A stretch of DNA of 34,753 bases from DASPRG01 sp963796125 (lineage in GTDB: Bacteria; Nitrospirota; Thermodesulfovibrionia; Thermodesulfovibrionales; SM23-35): assembly GCA_963796125.1 (NCBI GenBank), contig CAWCKM010000008.1:1-34753 (forward strand). The letters are read 5' to 3'. Under the pieces are notes generated by a model that saw only the letters and a program-made list of their open reading frames with translations, searched no databases and was not told the origin of the DNA. Made by a program: the position numbers and the translations under genes. Shown piece after piece: positions 23,540-31,153 of the stretch (positions are counted from its first letter, which is position 1; the number at the start of each line of letters is the position of its first letter).

Positions 23540-24097
23540 ATGAAACTTCTTATGCACATCTGCTGCGCAAATTGCAGCCTGTATCCTCTTCAAACTCTCT
23601 TCGCAAAAAACATTGATATAAAAGGACTCTGGCTCAATCCCAACATCCATCCTTATACCGAGTATCAGATGCGGCTTGAGTCAGTTCAGAAGCTCCAGAA
23701 GGTGTGGAATCTGGATATAGAATATGTTGACCACTACGGGTTAAAAGAATTCCTCAGGGCGGTTGTAAACAAAGAGGATGACAGGTGTGTTTTCTGCTAC
23801 ACGATGAGGCTTGAAGAGACAGCGAGGACTGCAAAAAAGATGAAACTTGATGGCTTTACCACTTCTCTCCTTGTAAGTCCCTACCAGAAATTTGATAAGA
23901 TAATAGCGGTTGGTCAGGAGATGGGAAAGAGATACAGTATACCCTTTTATGAAGAAGACTTCAGGCAGGGTTGGAAGATTGGTATCAATCTTTCGAAAGA
24001 CCTTGGCCTTTATAGACAGAAGTATTGTGGCTGCATATATTCTGAGATGGAAAGATACCTGAAAAGTAAAGACAAAGAGACTCAAAGAGAAACGTAA
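23540..24097 (+). CDS. queH: Epoxyqueuosine reductase QueH
   Basis: QueH (DUF208) reduces epoxyqueuosine in tRNA to queuosine using a 4Fe-4S cluster and a nearby non-haem iron. The 185 residues include the N-terminal HICCANCSLYPL with the adjacent CC pair, LNPNIHPYTEYQMRL, DDRCVFCYTMRLEETA and a C-terminal YCGCIYSE, all the family cysteines. The frame is intact. It begins an operon that also contains queA, which makes the substrate of QueH, so the last two steps of the queuosine pathway are co-located. Confidence 0.93.
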   Translation: MKLLMHICCANCSLYPLQTLFAKNIDIKGLWLNPNIHPYTEYQMRLESVQKLQKVWNLDIEYVDHYGLKEFLRAVVNKEDDRCVFCYTMRLEETARTAKKMKLDGFTTSLLVSPYQKFDKIIAVGQEMGKRYSIPFYEEDFRQGWKIGINLSKDLGLYRQKYCGCIYSEMERYLKSKDKETQRET

Positions 24098-24107
24098 GAG
24101 CAATGTG

Positions 24108-24335
24108 ATGGCTGATGGAGTTCAATACATAGGGAAATTTCTCATACTCCTCGGCCTCATTATTGCCGCAATAGGCGGCTTGCTTCTCTTCTTCGAAAAA
24201 ATCCCATGGATCGGGAGACTTCCCGGAGATATCATGATTCAGCGAAGAAATTTTACTTTCTACTTTCCTTTAGTGACGAGTATCCTTCTCAGTGTGATAC
24301 TAACCCTTATATTCTGGCTGATAGGGAGGAAATGA
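24108..24335 (+). CDS. DUF2905 small membrane protein
   Basis: The 75-residue protein (MADGVQYIGKFLILLGLIIA, then LPGDIMIQRRNFTFYFPLVT) has two membrane spans separated by the conserved GRLPGDI-QR-NFTFYFP loop that defines DUF2905. The ATG at 24108 is preferred to the GTG just before. Its stop overlaps the spoIID-like start in ATGA. The function is unknown; the family is regularly found in this queuosine/spoIID neighbourhood. Confidence 0.85.
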   Translation: MADGVQYIGKFLILLGLIIAAIGGLLLFFEKIPWIGRLPGDIMIQRRNFTFYFPLVTSILLSVILTLIFWLIGRK

Positions 24336-25321
24336 AAAAGATCATACGGCTTTTCCTGATAATGCTGGCCCTTTTATTTGGCTTCTCTGAAGCCCGTGCT
24401 GCAGATACGATCAAGGTGCTTATCATAAATGAAGTATATCCTCATGCCCCTGCAAAAGATGAGAAGATAGAAAAGATGGGAAACATGAAAGGAGACCTTC
24501 TTGTGCTTGGGGCGCATTACAGCGGGAATATAGAGGTTTGGAAAGGTGACGGAGGTCTCTACCTCGTAAACGAGCTTCCCCTTGAAGATTATGTCAAAGA
24601 AGTTGTTATGGCAGAGGTCAGTTCAAACTGGGAGATAGAGGCGTTAAAAGTGCAGGCTGTTTTATCGAGAACGTATGGCATATACCAGAAAAAGATGAAT
24701 GGAAACTCACTGTTCCACCTTACTTCTTCTGTGCTTCATCAGGCATACAAGGGTAATGGCTCTGATGCAAGGGTGGCTTACGCAGTTGATGAAACTGCAG
24801 GTGAAATACTCACCTTTAATAGAAGTATCATTGAGCCCTTTTATCATTCAACATGTGGAGGAAAGACAGAGAATGCTCAGGATGTTTTTGGAAAGGGGTT
24901 CCCCTATCTGAAGCCTGTTGAATCAAATTGTGAGAGTTCTCCTTACTGGGTTTGGGAAAGGAGGATCCCTCTGACTGAAATGGAAAAGGCATTGAATATT
25001 TCCGGCATAAAAGAGGTAGAAGTAAAATCATATACTGCTACCAAGAGGGTCAGGGAACTCACGGTTGTTTACGGTTCCGGAACGACAAACATAAAGGCAA
25101 CAGATCTCAGAAAAATTCTCGGCTGGAGCCGTATTCCCAGTACGAACTTCACTGTTAAGAGAGATGAGGATTCAATAATTTTCGAAGGTAAAGGCTATGG
25201 CCATGGCGTTGGTCTCTGCCAATGGAGTGCCCTTCAGATGGCCCGGGAGGGGAAGAATTATAAGGAGATCCTGTCCTTCTTTTATCCCGGCACCACAATT
25301 CAACTTTATGAAAGTCGCTGA
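24332..25321 (+). CDS. SpoIID/LytB-domain protein
   Basis: SpoIID-type proteins are lytic transglycosylases or glycan-binding proteins acting on peptidoglycan. The start is ATG at 24332 with GGAGG before it, giving a 329-residue protein with a signal peptide (residues 1-21, cleavage after SEARA). YLVNELPLEDYVKEVVMAEV, SNWEIEALKVQAVLSRTYGI, FYHSTCGGKTENAQDVFGKG and GYGHGVGLCQWSALQMA are the family signatures, the catalytic glutamate being in MAEV. The protein acts in the periplasm. It overlaps DUF2905 by 4 bp and queA by 14 bp. In a non-sporulating Gram-negative it probably has a role in cell-wall remodelling (inference). Confidence 0.92.
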   Translation: MKKIIRLFLIMLALLFGFSEARAADTIKVLIINEVYPHAPAKDEKIEKMGNMKGDLLVLGAHYSGNIEVWKGDGGLYLVNELPLEDYVKEVVMAEVSSNWEIEALKVQAVLSRTYGIYQKKMNGNSLFHLTSSVLHQAYKGNGSDARVAYAVDETAGEILTFNRSIIEPFYHSTCGGKTENAQDVFGKGFPYLKPVESNCESSPYWVWERRIPLTEMEKALNISGIKEVEVKSYTATKRVRELTVVYGSGTTNIKATDLRKILGWSRIPSTNFTVKRDEDSIIFEGKGYGHGVGLCQWSALQMAREGKNYKEILSFFYPGTTIQLYESR

Positions 25322-26423
25322 CTTTGCCTTTCCCCTGCCGAAGGAACTTATCGCAGCAAGACCTTTAAGAAAACGGGATACCTCAAGTCTGCTAATTCTT
25401 CACAGGGATGGTATGACTGAGCATAGGACGTTTACCGACCTCCCTGCATATCTCGATCCTGGAGACATGCTTATCATAAACAACACAAAGGTTTTTCCTG
25501 CAAGGCTTACAGGGAATAAGAAGAGTGGGGACAGGCTCGAAATACTTCTTGTCAGAGAAAAGGGAAATGATGTATGGGAGATACTTTCAAAAGGTAATTA
25601 TTCAGGAACGCTGAAAATTTCAGAGGAGTTTCAGGCCATACTTACAGATGGTGAGACAGCCCTTTTTGAGTACGCCGGTAATTTTACGGATGTTATCTGG
25701 AAGTATGGCAGTATGCCACTCCCGCCATATATCAAGCGTTTGCCTGATGCGCTGGATAAAGAAACATACCAGACAGTGTATGCAAAAGAAGAAGGCTCTA
25801 TAGCAGCCCCAACTGCAGGCCTCCATTTTACAGAAAACCTTCTCGAAGAGATGATTTCAAAAGGTATTAAGGTTCGGGAACTGACTCTGCACGTTGGAAT
25901 CGGCACGTTCAGGCCGATAAGGTCTGAACATATTGAAGAGCATACCATGGAGCCTGAATACTTTACTATCAGGAGGAATCTCATATCTGAAATAGAGAGG
26001 ACAAAGACTGCAGGAAAGCGGATAGTGTGCGTGGGAACTACGACAACCAGGGCGATAGAAGGGTATTTCAGTGGTAGTGGTCTATGGTCAATGAAAAGGA
26101 GTCAAGGAGTCAAGGAGTCAAGGAGTCAAGGGAAAAATAAATCATTCGCTCGAACCCTTGAATCCTCGACCCTCGAATCCTTTCGGTCCCCTGTCTATCA
26201 AAACAACAATTACATACATGGCTATACCGATATATTCATCTATCCCGGATATGAGTTCAAGGCTGTTACTGCCCTTATCACGAACTTTCACCTGCCAAAA
26301 TCTACTCCGCTCATGTTGGCATCTGCCCTTTGTGGCTGGGAAAAATTGAAGAAGACATACGAGGCTGCTATAAGGGCAAAATATAGATTTTTTTCTTATG
26401 GTGATGCTATGCTTATTTTATGA
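25308..26423 (+). CDS. queA: tRNA preQ1(34) S-adenosylmethionine ribosyltransferase-isomerase, with in-frame repeat insert
   Basis: QueA transfers and isomerises the ribose of SAM onto preQ1 in tRNA to form epoxyqueuosine. The start at 25308 (MKVADFAFPLPKELIAARPL) overlaps spoIID by 14 bp. Signatures are INNTKVFPARLTG, GSIAAPTAGLHFTENLLEEM, LHVGIGTFRPIRSEHIEEHT, RIVCVGTTTTRAIEGY and FIYPGYEFKAVTALITNFHL then PKSTPLMLASA. The protein is 371 residues, longer than the usual 340-350, because about 30-40 residues (from LWSMKRSQGVKE to FRSPVYQNN) are inserted between TTTRAIEGY and YIHGYTDIF. That segment is encoded by a tandem 8-bp repeat plus an inverted copy and lies at a surface-loop position, so the enzyme may still work. 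Confidence 0.94.
   Translation: MKVADFAFPLPKELIAARPLRKRDTSSLLILHRDGMTEHRTFTDLPAYLDPGDMLIINNTKVFPARLTGNKKSGDRLEILLVREKGNDVWEILSKGNYSGTLKISEEFQAILTDGETALFEYAGNFTDVIWKYGSMPLPPYIKRLPDALDKETYQTVYAKEEGSIAAPTAGLHFTENLLEEMISKGIKVRELTLHVGIGTFRPIRSEHIEEHTMEPEYFTIRRNLISEIERTKTAGKRIVCVGTTTTRAIEGYFSGSGLWSMKRSQGVKESRSQGKNKSFARTLESSTLESFRSPVYQNNNYIHGYTDIFIYPGYEFKAVTALITNFHLPKSTPLMLASALCGWEKLKKTYEAAIRAKYRFFSYGDAMLIL
26096..26195. repeat. Tandem and inverted repeat inside queA
   Basis: Four head-to-tail copies of AAGGAGTC occupy 26096-26127, followed by AAGGG. About 30 bases later CGAACCCTTGAATCCTCGAC and CCTCGAATCCTTTC provide a partly complementary arm. The second arm resembles the reverse complement of the intergenic repeat at 2085-2109. 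The insert keeps the queA frame open. Confidence 0.75.
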
Positions 26424-26989
26424 AGAAGGCCGGTTTAAAAGAAAGATCGCCTTTTATTTTCGGCAGAGGCATTTTTATTGTAGTTATCCTTATCCCTGTA
26501 TCCCTCAGTTTTATACTTGGCTATTTTGTAGGGAAAAGTACTTTAAAAGAAAATCCTGAATTGAAGCAATTTCAGGAGATTCAAAGTAATACTGTCCAGC
26601 CCGTAGAGACACAATCCCAGGAAGCGACCCAGTCACAGATTTCTGAGCCTTCAGCAGTTAAAGATCTTCAGCCGGCAGAGTCCCAAAGTAAGGCAGTTAG
26701 GGAATCTCCACAGAACCAGAAACCGACTCCAACTCTCTATACTGTTCAGGTAGGCGCCTTCAAGAATGCGGCTGATGCTGATGCCCTTAAGAAGAAACTG
26801 GAGAAGAAGGGGTACAAGACATCCATGGCCCTCTCAGAATCTAAAAAAGAGGGAGCCCTCTATAAGGTTTGGGTAGGTAAATTCAGCACCCGGAAAGATG
26901 CTGAAGCTCTTTCCATGAAAATAAAAAAGACTGAAAGCCTTCAGGCATTTGTGACTGTTAAAAAGGAGGATAGCATACGTCAACCTTAG
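26420..26989 (+). CDS. Membrane-anchored SPOR-domain protein
   Basis: The 189-residue protein has a cytoplasmic N-terminus, one membrane span at about residues 16-38 (GIFIVVILIPVSLSFILGYF), a Gln/Ser-rich periplasmic linker (about 45-105) and a C-terminal SPOR domain (LYTVQVGAFKNAADADALKK, then YKVWVGKFSTRKDAEAL). SPOR domains bind denuded septal peptidoglycan, and this is the arrangement of FtsN/DedD-like division proteins. It overlaps queA in ATGA and is cotranscribed with the SpoIID-domain gene, which also acts on the wall; a shared role at the septum is plausible inference. Its stop overlaps the phoH coding start. Confidence 0.88.
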   Translation: MKKAGLKERSPFIFGRGIFIVVILIPVSLSFILGYFVGKSTLKENPELKQFQEIQSNTVQPVETQSQEATQSQISEPSAVKDLQPAESQSKAVRESPQNQKPTPTLYTVQVGAFKNAADADALKKKLEKKGYKTSMALSESKKEGALYKVWVGKFSTRKDAEALSMKIKKTESLQAFVTVKKEDSIRQP

Positions 26990-27943
26990 AGATTGAGCTT
27001 GATAGCGAGAATGAACACAACCTGATTTATGGTGGACTTGAGAAAAACCTGAAGGTAATAGAAGAAGCCTTATCCATTGACGCATCTCATAGGGGAAATA
27101 AGATATTTCTCCGCGGCAATGATGAATCCCTTGCAAAGGCGGAAAAGATCATCCAGGATATCAGGTCTATAAGTACGGAAGGTTATAACCTGAGCCCGGA
27201 GGACATCCGGTATGCAATAAAATCCTACATCAGAAGGTGAATATACCTCAATCAAAGAGCTCTTTTTGAATAGCATCCCTGTGTCCTCAAAGAAAAGATT
27301 TATCATTCCAAAAACAGATACCCAGGGCAGATACATCGATGCCATAAAGACCTTTGACATGGTTATAGGCATAGGCCCTGCAGGCACAGGAAAAACCTAT
27401 CTCGCGATGGCAATGGCCATCAATGCCCTGCTCAAAAAGCAGATCAGCAGGATTGTCCTTGCAAGGCCGGCTGTTGAAGCAGGAGAAAAACTCGGGTTTC
27501 TCCCTGGAGATATATTCGAGAAAGTCCATCCTTATTTGAGGCCTCTTTACGATGCGCTGTTCGATATGATGGAGGTGGAGAAGGTCAACAGGCTTGTGGA
27601 GAGAGGGGTTATAGAGATCGCACCTCTTGCATATATGAGAGGAAGGACCCTGAATGATTCATTCATCATACTTGACGAGGCACAGAATACCACATCTGAA
27701 CAGATGAAGATGTACCTTACCAGGCTCGGATTCAACTCTAAAACGGTGATTACCGGTGACATCACCCAGATAGACCTTCCTTTTGGCAAGACATCCGGCC
27801 TTATAGAAGCTGAAAGGATCCTGAAAGAAATCGAGGGCATCAAACTCATATACTTCACAGAAAGAGATGTTGTGAGGCACAAGCTTGTCCAGGAGATTAT
27901 AAAGGCATATGAAAAGTACGAAAAACGAACCCATCAGGAGTGA
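26977..27943 (+). CDS. phoH: PhoH-like ATPase, frameshifted, non-standard start
   Basis: PhoH family proteins are P-loop ATPases linked to RNA metabolism. The N-terminal RNA-binding-like part (LEIELDSENEHNLIYGGLEK, NLSPEDIRYAIKSY) is in a frame that runs to TGA at 27240; the +1 frame continues EGEYTSIKELFLNSIPVSSK and the ATPase core with GIGPAGTGKTYLAMAMA (Walker A) and SFIILDEAQNTTSEQM (Walker B). One extra base near 27215-27230 explains it, giving about 321 residues. No ATG, GTG or TTG exists in frame between the upstream TAG (26971) and the conserved region; an ACG at 26977 sits 7 bases after a perfect AGGAGG, so it is either a real ACG start or a mis-called ATG. It is cotranscribed with the HD gene and ybeY, a common arrangement. 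Confidence 0.9.
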
Positions 27944-29489
27944 AGTAAGAAGGGGACTTTGGCGGGTTAAACCGCGGACCTTTTTGAAGATCAGCAGGGA
28001 GGATCTGCCAAGGATACCCATCCTTCTTGCGGCTGGTTTCATCTCTGCGCTCTTTATACTGGAAAGGCTTGATGTAGAACAGCTCTTAGGAGGGTTTCTT
28101 ATTTCAAGTCTGTTACTCTTTATCCTCTATAAAGACATCATGCGATACAAACCAGCACTTATCAAGGATTTCAACATGCTACTCCTTTATTGTCTCATTC
28201 TTGTTTTTACCCTCTTCATTGGAAGAGTCTTCAATTATCTCCTCCATGATTTCTCCATGGGCGCCGGCTTTATACCAACCGAAAGTGTCGTTTTCGGAAT
28301 GCCATTGCCAGCAGGGGCCATGCTTGTTACTCTCCTTTTTGATTTTCATGCTGCGATCACCTTTTCCTTTGCTGCAAGTATCCTGATGAGCCTCTGGCTC
28401 AATGATGCTTCCTATACCATATACGCTTTTGTTGGAAGCCTTACTGCAGCCTTCAGTGTTATACGGTGCAAGAAAAGGTCGGCACTCCTCTGGGGAGGGG
28501 TCACAGTAATGCTCGTTAATATCGTTACCGTTATAATCCTGTGTCTCTTTGAGGGCACCCTTTTTACACCTAAGGCCCTATTTTCCGTAGCCTTTGCAAC
28601 CCTGGCAGGTATCAGCGTTTCTGCACTTGTTTCTCTGCTTCTGCCCCTCCTTGAACATATTTTCCATGTGACGACAGATATAAGCCTTCTTGAACTCCTC
28701 GATCTCAATCAGCCAATAGTAAGGAACCTTATGGTTGCTGCTCCGGGGACATATCATCACAGCGTAATCTTAGGGAATCTTGTAGAGTCTGCAGCTGAAG
28801 CAATTGGAGTAAATCCACTGCTTGCACGGGTCAGTTCATATTACCATGATGTCGGCAAGGTAAAAATGCCTGAATATTTTGTAGAGAACCAGACCGGACC
28901 GACGAGTAAGCATGAGGGATTAACTCCGCATATGAGCAGCATGATAATAGTCAGTCATGTAAAAGAGGGAGTTGAGATTGCCAGACAACTGAAACTTCCG
29001 CAACCGATCATTGACATTATCCAGCAACACCATGGGTCATCGCTTATGACCTACTTCTACCAAAAGGCCAAGGAACAGGGGACGGATGTTTTACCCACTG
29101 AAGAGGACTACAGGTACCCCGGTCCTAAACCACAGACACGGGTTGCTGCCCTGGTGATGATGGCGGACGCTGTTGAGGCAGCCTCAAAGGTTCTAACCGA
29201 CCCAACTCCGGCAAGGATTGCATCACTTGTCGAAAGAATAATCAACCATATATTTCTTGATGGCCAGCTTGATGAATGTGAGCTTACCCTGAAAGATATC
29301 CAGGAAGTGAAGAGGTCTTTCACTTACATACTAACCGGCATTTTGCATAAGAGGATAGACTATCCGGGGTTTGATTTTACTGATGAAGGTTTATATAAGG
29401 AACCAGCAAAGATCCATAAGGATAAATCAACAGAGAATAAGAAGGCTCCTAAAGAGGGCACTCAATCTCCTCGGGCTGCAAAAATCTGA
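27909..29489 (+). CDS. PgpH-like 7TM-HD phosphohydrolase lacking the extracellular domain
   Basis: This 526-residue membrane protein has several hydrophobic spans between about residues 36 and 250, a 7TMR-HD type membrane region, and a cytosolic HD domain: APGTYHHSVILGNLVESAAE, SSYYHDVGKVKMPEYF and IIQQHHGSSLMTYFYQKA carry the metal-binding histidines and HD pair. PgpH proteins hydrolyse c-di-AMP. Most family members are 700 or more residues because of an N-terminal extracellular domain; here the protein begins almost directly at the membrane region, so that domain is missing. The start at 27909 overlaps phoH by 35 bp. The C-terminus overlaps ybeY by 107 bp and is a Lys-rich tail. Substrate assignment is by family only. 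Confidence 0.88.
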   Translation: MKSTKNEPIRSEVRRGLWRVKPRTFLKISREDLPRIPILLAAGFISALFILERLDVEQLLGGFLISSLLLFILYKDIMRYKPALIKDFNMLLLYCLILVFTLFIGRVFNYLLHDFSMGAGFIPTESVVFGMPLPAGAMLVTLLFDFHAAITFSFAASILMSLWLNDASYTIYAFVGSLTAAFSVIRCKKRSALLWGGVTVMLVNIVTVIILCLFEGTLFTPKALFSVAFATLAGISVSALVSLLLPLLEHIFHVTTDISLLELLDLNQPIVRNLMVAAPGTYHHSVILGNLVESAAEAIGVNPLLARVSSYYHDVGKVKMPEYFVENQTGPTSKHEGLTPHMSSMIIVSHVKEGVEIARQLKLPQPIIDIIQQHHGSSLMTYFYQKAKEQGTDVLPTEEDYRYPGPKPQTRVAALVMMADAVEAASKVLTDPTPARIASLVERIINHIFLDGQLDECELTLKDIQEVKRSFTYILTGILHKRIDYPGFDFTDEGLYKEPAKIHKDKSTENKKAPKEGTQSPRAAKI

Positions 29490-29859
29490 ACTCAGTATTC
29501 TCTTTGTAAACGACAGGCGGATGAGAATCCTGAACCTGCGGTACCGCGGTATCGATAGAACCACCGATGTCCTTTCGTTCCCGCAACTCAGTGCAGACGA
29601 GCAGCAGGCTGCAAGAGCAGAAGCAAAAACTTCAAGCCTGCAGTGCTTCCGCGCTTCTGAGCTTCCCCTGGGTGATATTGTGATTAACCTGCCAAAGGCT
29701 AAAAGACAGGCAAACGAATACGGGTTAACTCTCAGTGAAGAATTGAGAAGACTTATTGTACATGGACTTCTTCACCTTGTCGGCTATGATCATGAAAAGG
29801 GCAGGTATCAGAAAAGGAAGATGGAGTTAAAAGAAAAAAAACTACTCAGGGGATTGTAG
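29383..29859 (+). CDS. ybeY: Endoribonuclease YbeY
   Basis: YbeY is a zinc-dependent RNase for 16S rRNA maturation and ribosome quality control. ELSILFVNDRRMRILNLRYR and GIDRTTDVLSFP are conserved, and HGLLHLVGYDHE is the three-histidine zinc motif. The likely start is ATG at 29383 (MKVYIRNQQ), 107 bp inside the HD gene, with no strong Shine-Dalgarno site. Between LSFPQ and LPLGDIVINLP there are about 20 extra residues (ADEQQAARAEAKTSSLQCFR), encoded by a self-complementary stretch. The insert lies where the family has a short variable loop. The protein is 158 residues long. Confidence 0.92.
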   Translation: MKVYIRNQQRSIRINQQRIRRLLKRALNLLGLQKSELSILFVNDRRMRILNLRYRGIDRTTDVLSFPQLSADEQQAARAEAKTSSLQCFRASELPLGDIVINLPKAKRQANEYGLTLSEELRRLIVHGLLHLVGYDHEKGRYQKRKMELKEKKLLRGL

Positions 29860-29914
29860 TGTTTAACCAGGATGATATTTCGATGCTATCTGTTACAACT
29901 TTTGTCAGGTTTTT

Positions 29915-30277
29915 TTACGGCATATGCACAGAAATCTCATACGTTCCTATGGAAACTTTGCCCATCAGGCCTTTTGCCCAGAGCAGTTCTGTAGCTTTCA
30001 CCTTCAAATCTTTCGGAACCATAAGTATGAGCTTTGCACCGAGATCAGAAAGCACCTTCCATCTCTCAGCCCTTTTTTCAGAGATGCTTTCAGCCGTCTC
30101 GACTTCAAGGAGAGCGAGAACCATACCATGATTACCAAGGATCATGTCCGGATAATGGCCCCTGTATTCATCCTTCTCCTGCCCTTCTTTATTTATCCCT
30201 ATTTCTTTGTATTCTCTTGAGAGGCGTTTTTTCAGATGCTCAAGAATAATTTCATGTATGAGGTCTGCATATTCCAT
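29915..30277 (-). CDS. Unknown protein with PD-(D/E)xK-like motif
   Basis: The 120-residue protein starts MEYADLIHEIILEHLKKRLS (ATG at 30277, four codons into the open frame). HYPDMILGNHGMVLALLEVE resembles the PD...ExE/K metal core of restriction-endonuclease-like folds, and GAKLILMVPKDLKVKATELL could be the following strand and helix. I do not recognise the family, and the lysine expected after ExE is replaced by T, so nuclease activity is doubtful. It faces the ybeY operon convergently and is followed upstream by a large repeat. Confidence 0.5.
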   Translation of the reverse strand: MEYADLIHEIILEHLKKRLSREYKEIGINKEGQEKDEYRGHYPDMILGNHGMVLALLEVETAESISEKRAERWKVLSDLGAKLILMVPKDLKVKATELLWAKGLMGKVSIGTYEISVHMP

Positions 30278-30293
30278 TTTGTAACTCAACTAC

Positions 30294-30648
30294 TTACTAA
30301 GGAGTTCATAAGTAAGACCACATTCTTGTCATTCCCCGGCTTGGAGACTGTGTCGCAATTGTCATTCTGAGGCCCAAGCCGAAGAATCTGTCTATCATTG
30401 ATCTCGTGAGATTCTTCACGGAGTTTACCCGAGCCAAAACCGAGACCTTCGTTCGTAGGTGACGCATTCGAAGGGTTCAGAATGACAAATTCACATTTCA
30501 AGCAATTACGACACAGCCTCTTGACCGGGGAATCCAGAAAAACGCTGGATGCCCGATTAAGCCTGTCCCCGCAGGTAGTAAGCGGGGAAACTTCGGGCAT
30601 AACGTACAAAGATGTTGTATGTGCCGTTACTAATGACCGCATCAGTAA
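30294..30648. repeat. 355-bp composite inverted element, MITE-like (copy 2)
   Basis: The left end TTACTAAGGAGTTCATAAGT is nearly identical to 11787-11806 and is imperfectly complementary to the right end TTACTAATGACCGCATCAGT. Inside are several internal inverted pieces, including TTGTCATTCTGA...TCAGAATGACAA and CCCCGC...GCGGGG. A single copy of the right-end type (TTACTAATGACCGTATTAGT) lies just before ruvC at about 12869. No protein is encoded. The remaining part of the 610-bp gap (30649-30887) carries an 18-bp palindrome and the rpsP leader. Confidence 0.6.
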
Positions 30649-30688
30649 TTCATAAATTATTGAACTTATATATGAATAATTTTATCAG

Positions 30689-30706
30689 AGATTCTAATTA
30701 GAATCT
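30689..30706. promoter_or_regulatory. Perfect 18-bp palindrome upstream of rpsP
   Basis: AGATTCTAATTAGAATCT is exactly self-complementary. It lies about 180 bp upstream of the rpsP start, after the large inverted repeat. It could be an operator or a small hairpin; no matching copy is visible elsewhere in the window, and no promoter can be placed with confidence. Confidence 0.3.
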
Positions 30707-30887
30707 ATCGATTTTTCAATTTGTCCCCCTTTAATTAACCGAATCTTAGTGCCCCCTTTAGGAGTTATTTCCTTTTCAGAGCAACCAAACTTAATTTATT
30801 TCACATAGATTTTTGATGAGGCAATTCGAGGACTTTACTTTATAACAGAGATATATTAAAATTTCTGTGGCTTAAGGAGGTGAGGGC

Positions 30888-31124
30888 TTGGTCAAAATCA
30901 GACTTACACGATTGGGAGCGCACAAAAGACCTTTCTACAGAGTAGTGATAGCCGATTCCAGGGCAAGGAGGGACGGACCTTTTATAGAAATTATCGGGAC
31001 CTATGATCCCCTTAAGGAACCGTCTGAGGTTAAGCTAAATGTAGATAAGGTAAAATATTGGTTGCAGCGGGGAGCACAACCTACTGTTATTGTTAAAAAG
31101 CTTATACAAAGGGCTGGCCTATAG
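30888..31124 (+). CDS. rpsP: 30S ribosomal protein bS16
   Basis: The 78-residue protein reads VKIRLTRLGAHKRPFYRVVI, ADSRARRDGPFIEIIGTYDP and KYWLQRGAQPTVIVKKLI, a canonical bS16. It starts with TTG at 30888 preceded by AAGGAGGTGAGGGC, an unusually strong ribosome site for a rare start codon. It opens the rpsP-khpA transcription unit. Confidence 0.97.
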   Translation: MVKIRLTRLGAHKRPFYRVVIADSRARRDGPFIEIIGTYDPLKEPSEVKLNVDKVKYWLQRGAQPTVIVKKLIQRAGL

Positions 31125-31153
31125 GCAGTCCAAAACTCGAATGGAGGTGGGCC

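Noticed and set aside
26096..26127. Tandem AAGGAGTC units considered as a CRISPR or microsatellite locus
   Set aside because: The units are 8 bp without spacers and lie inside queA; this is not a CRISPR array. No CRISPR repeat-spacer pattern was seen in the window.
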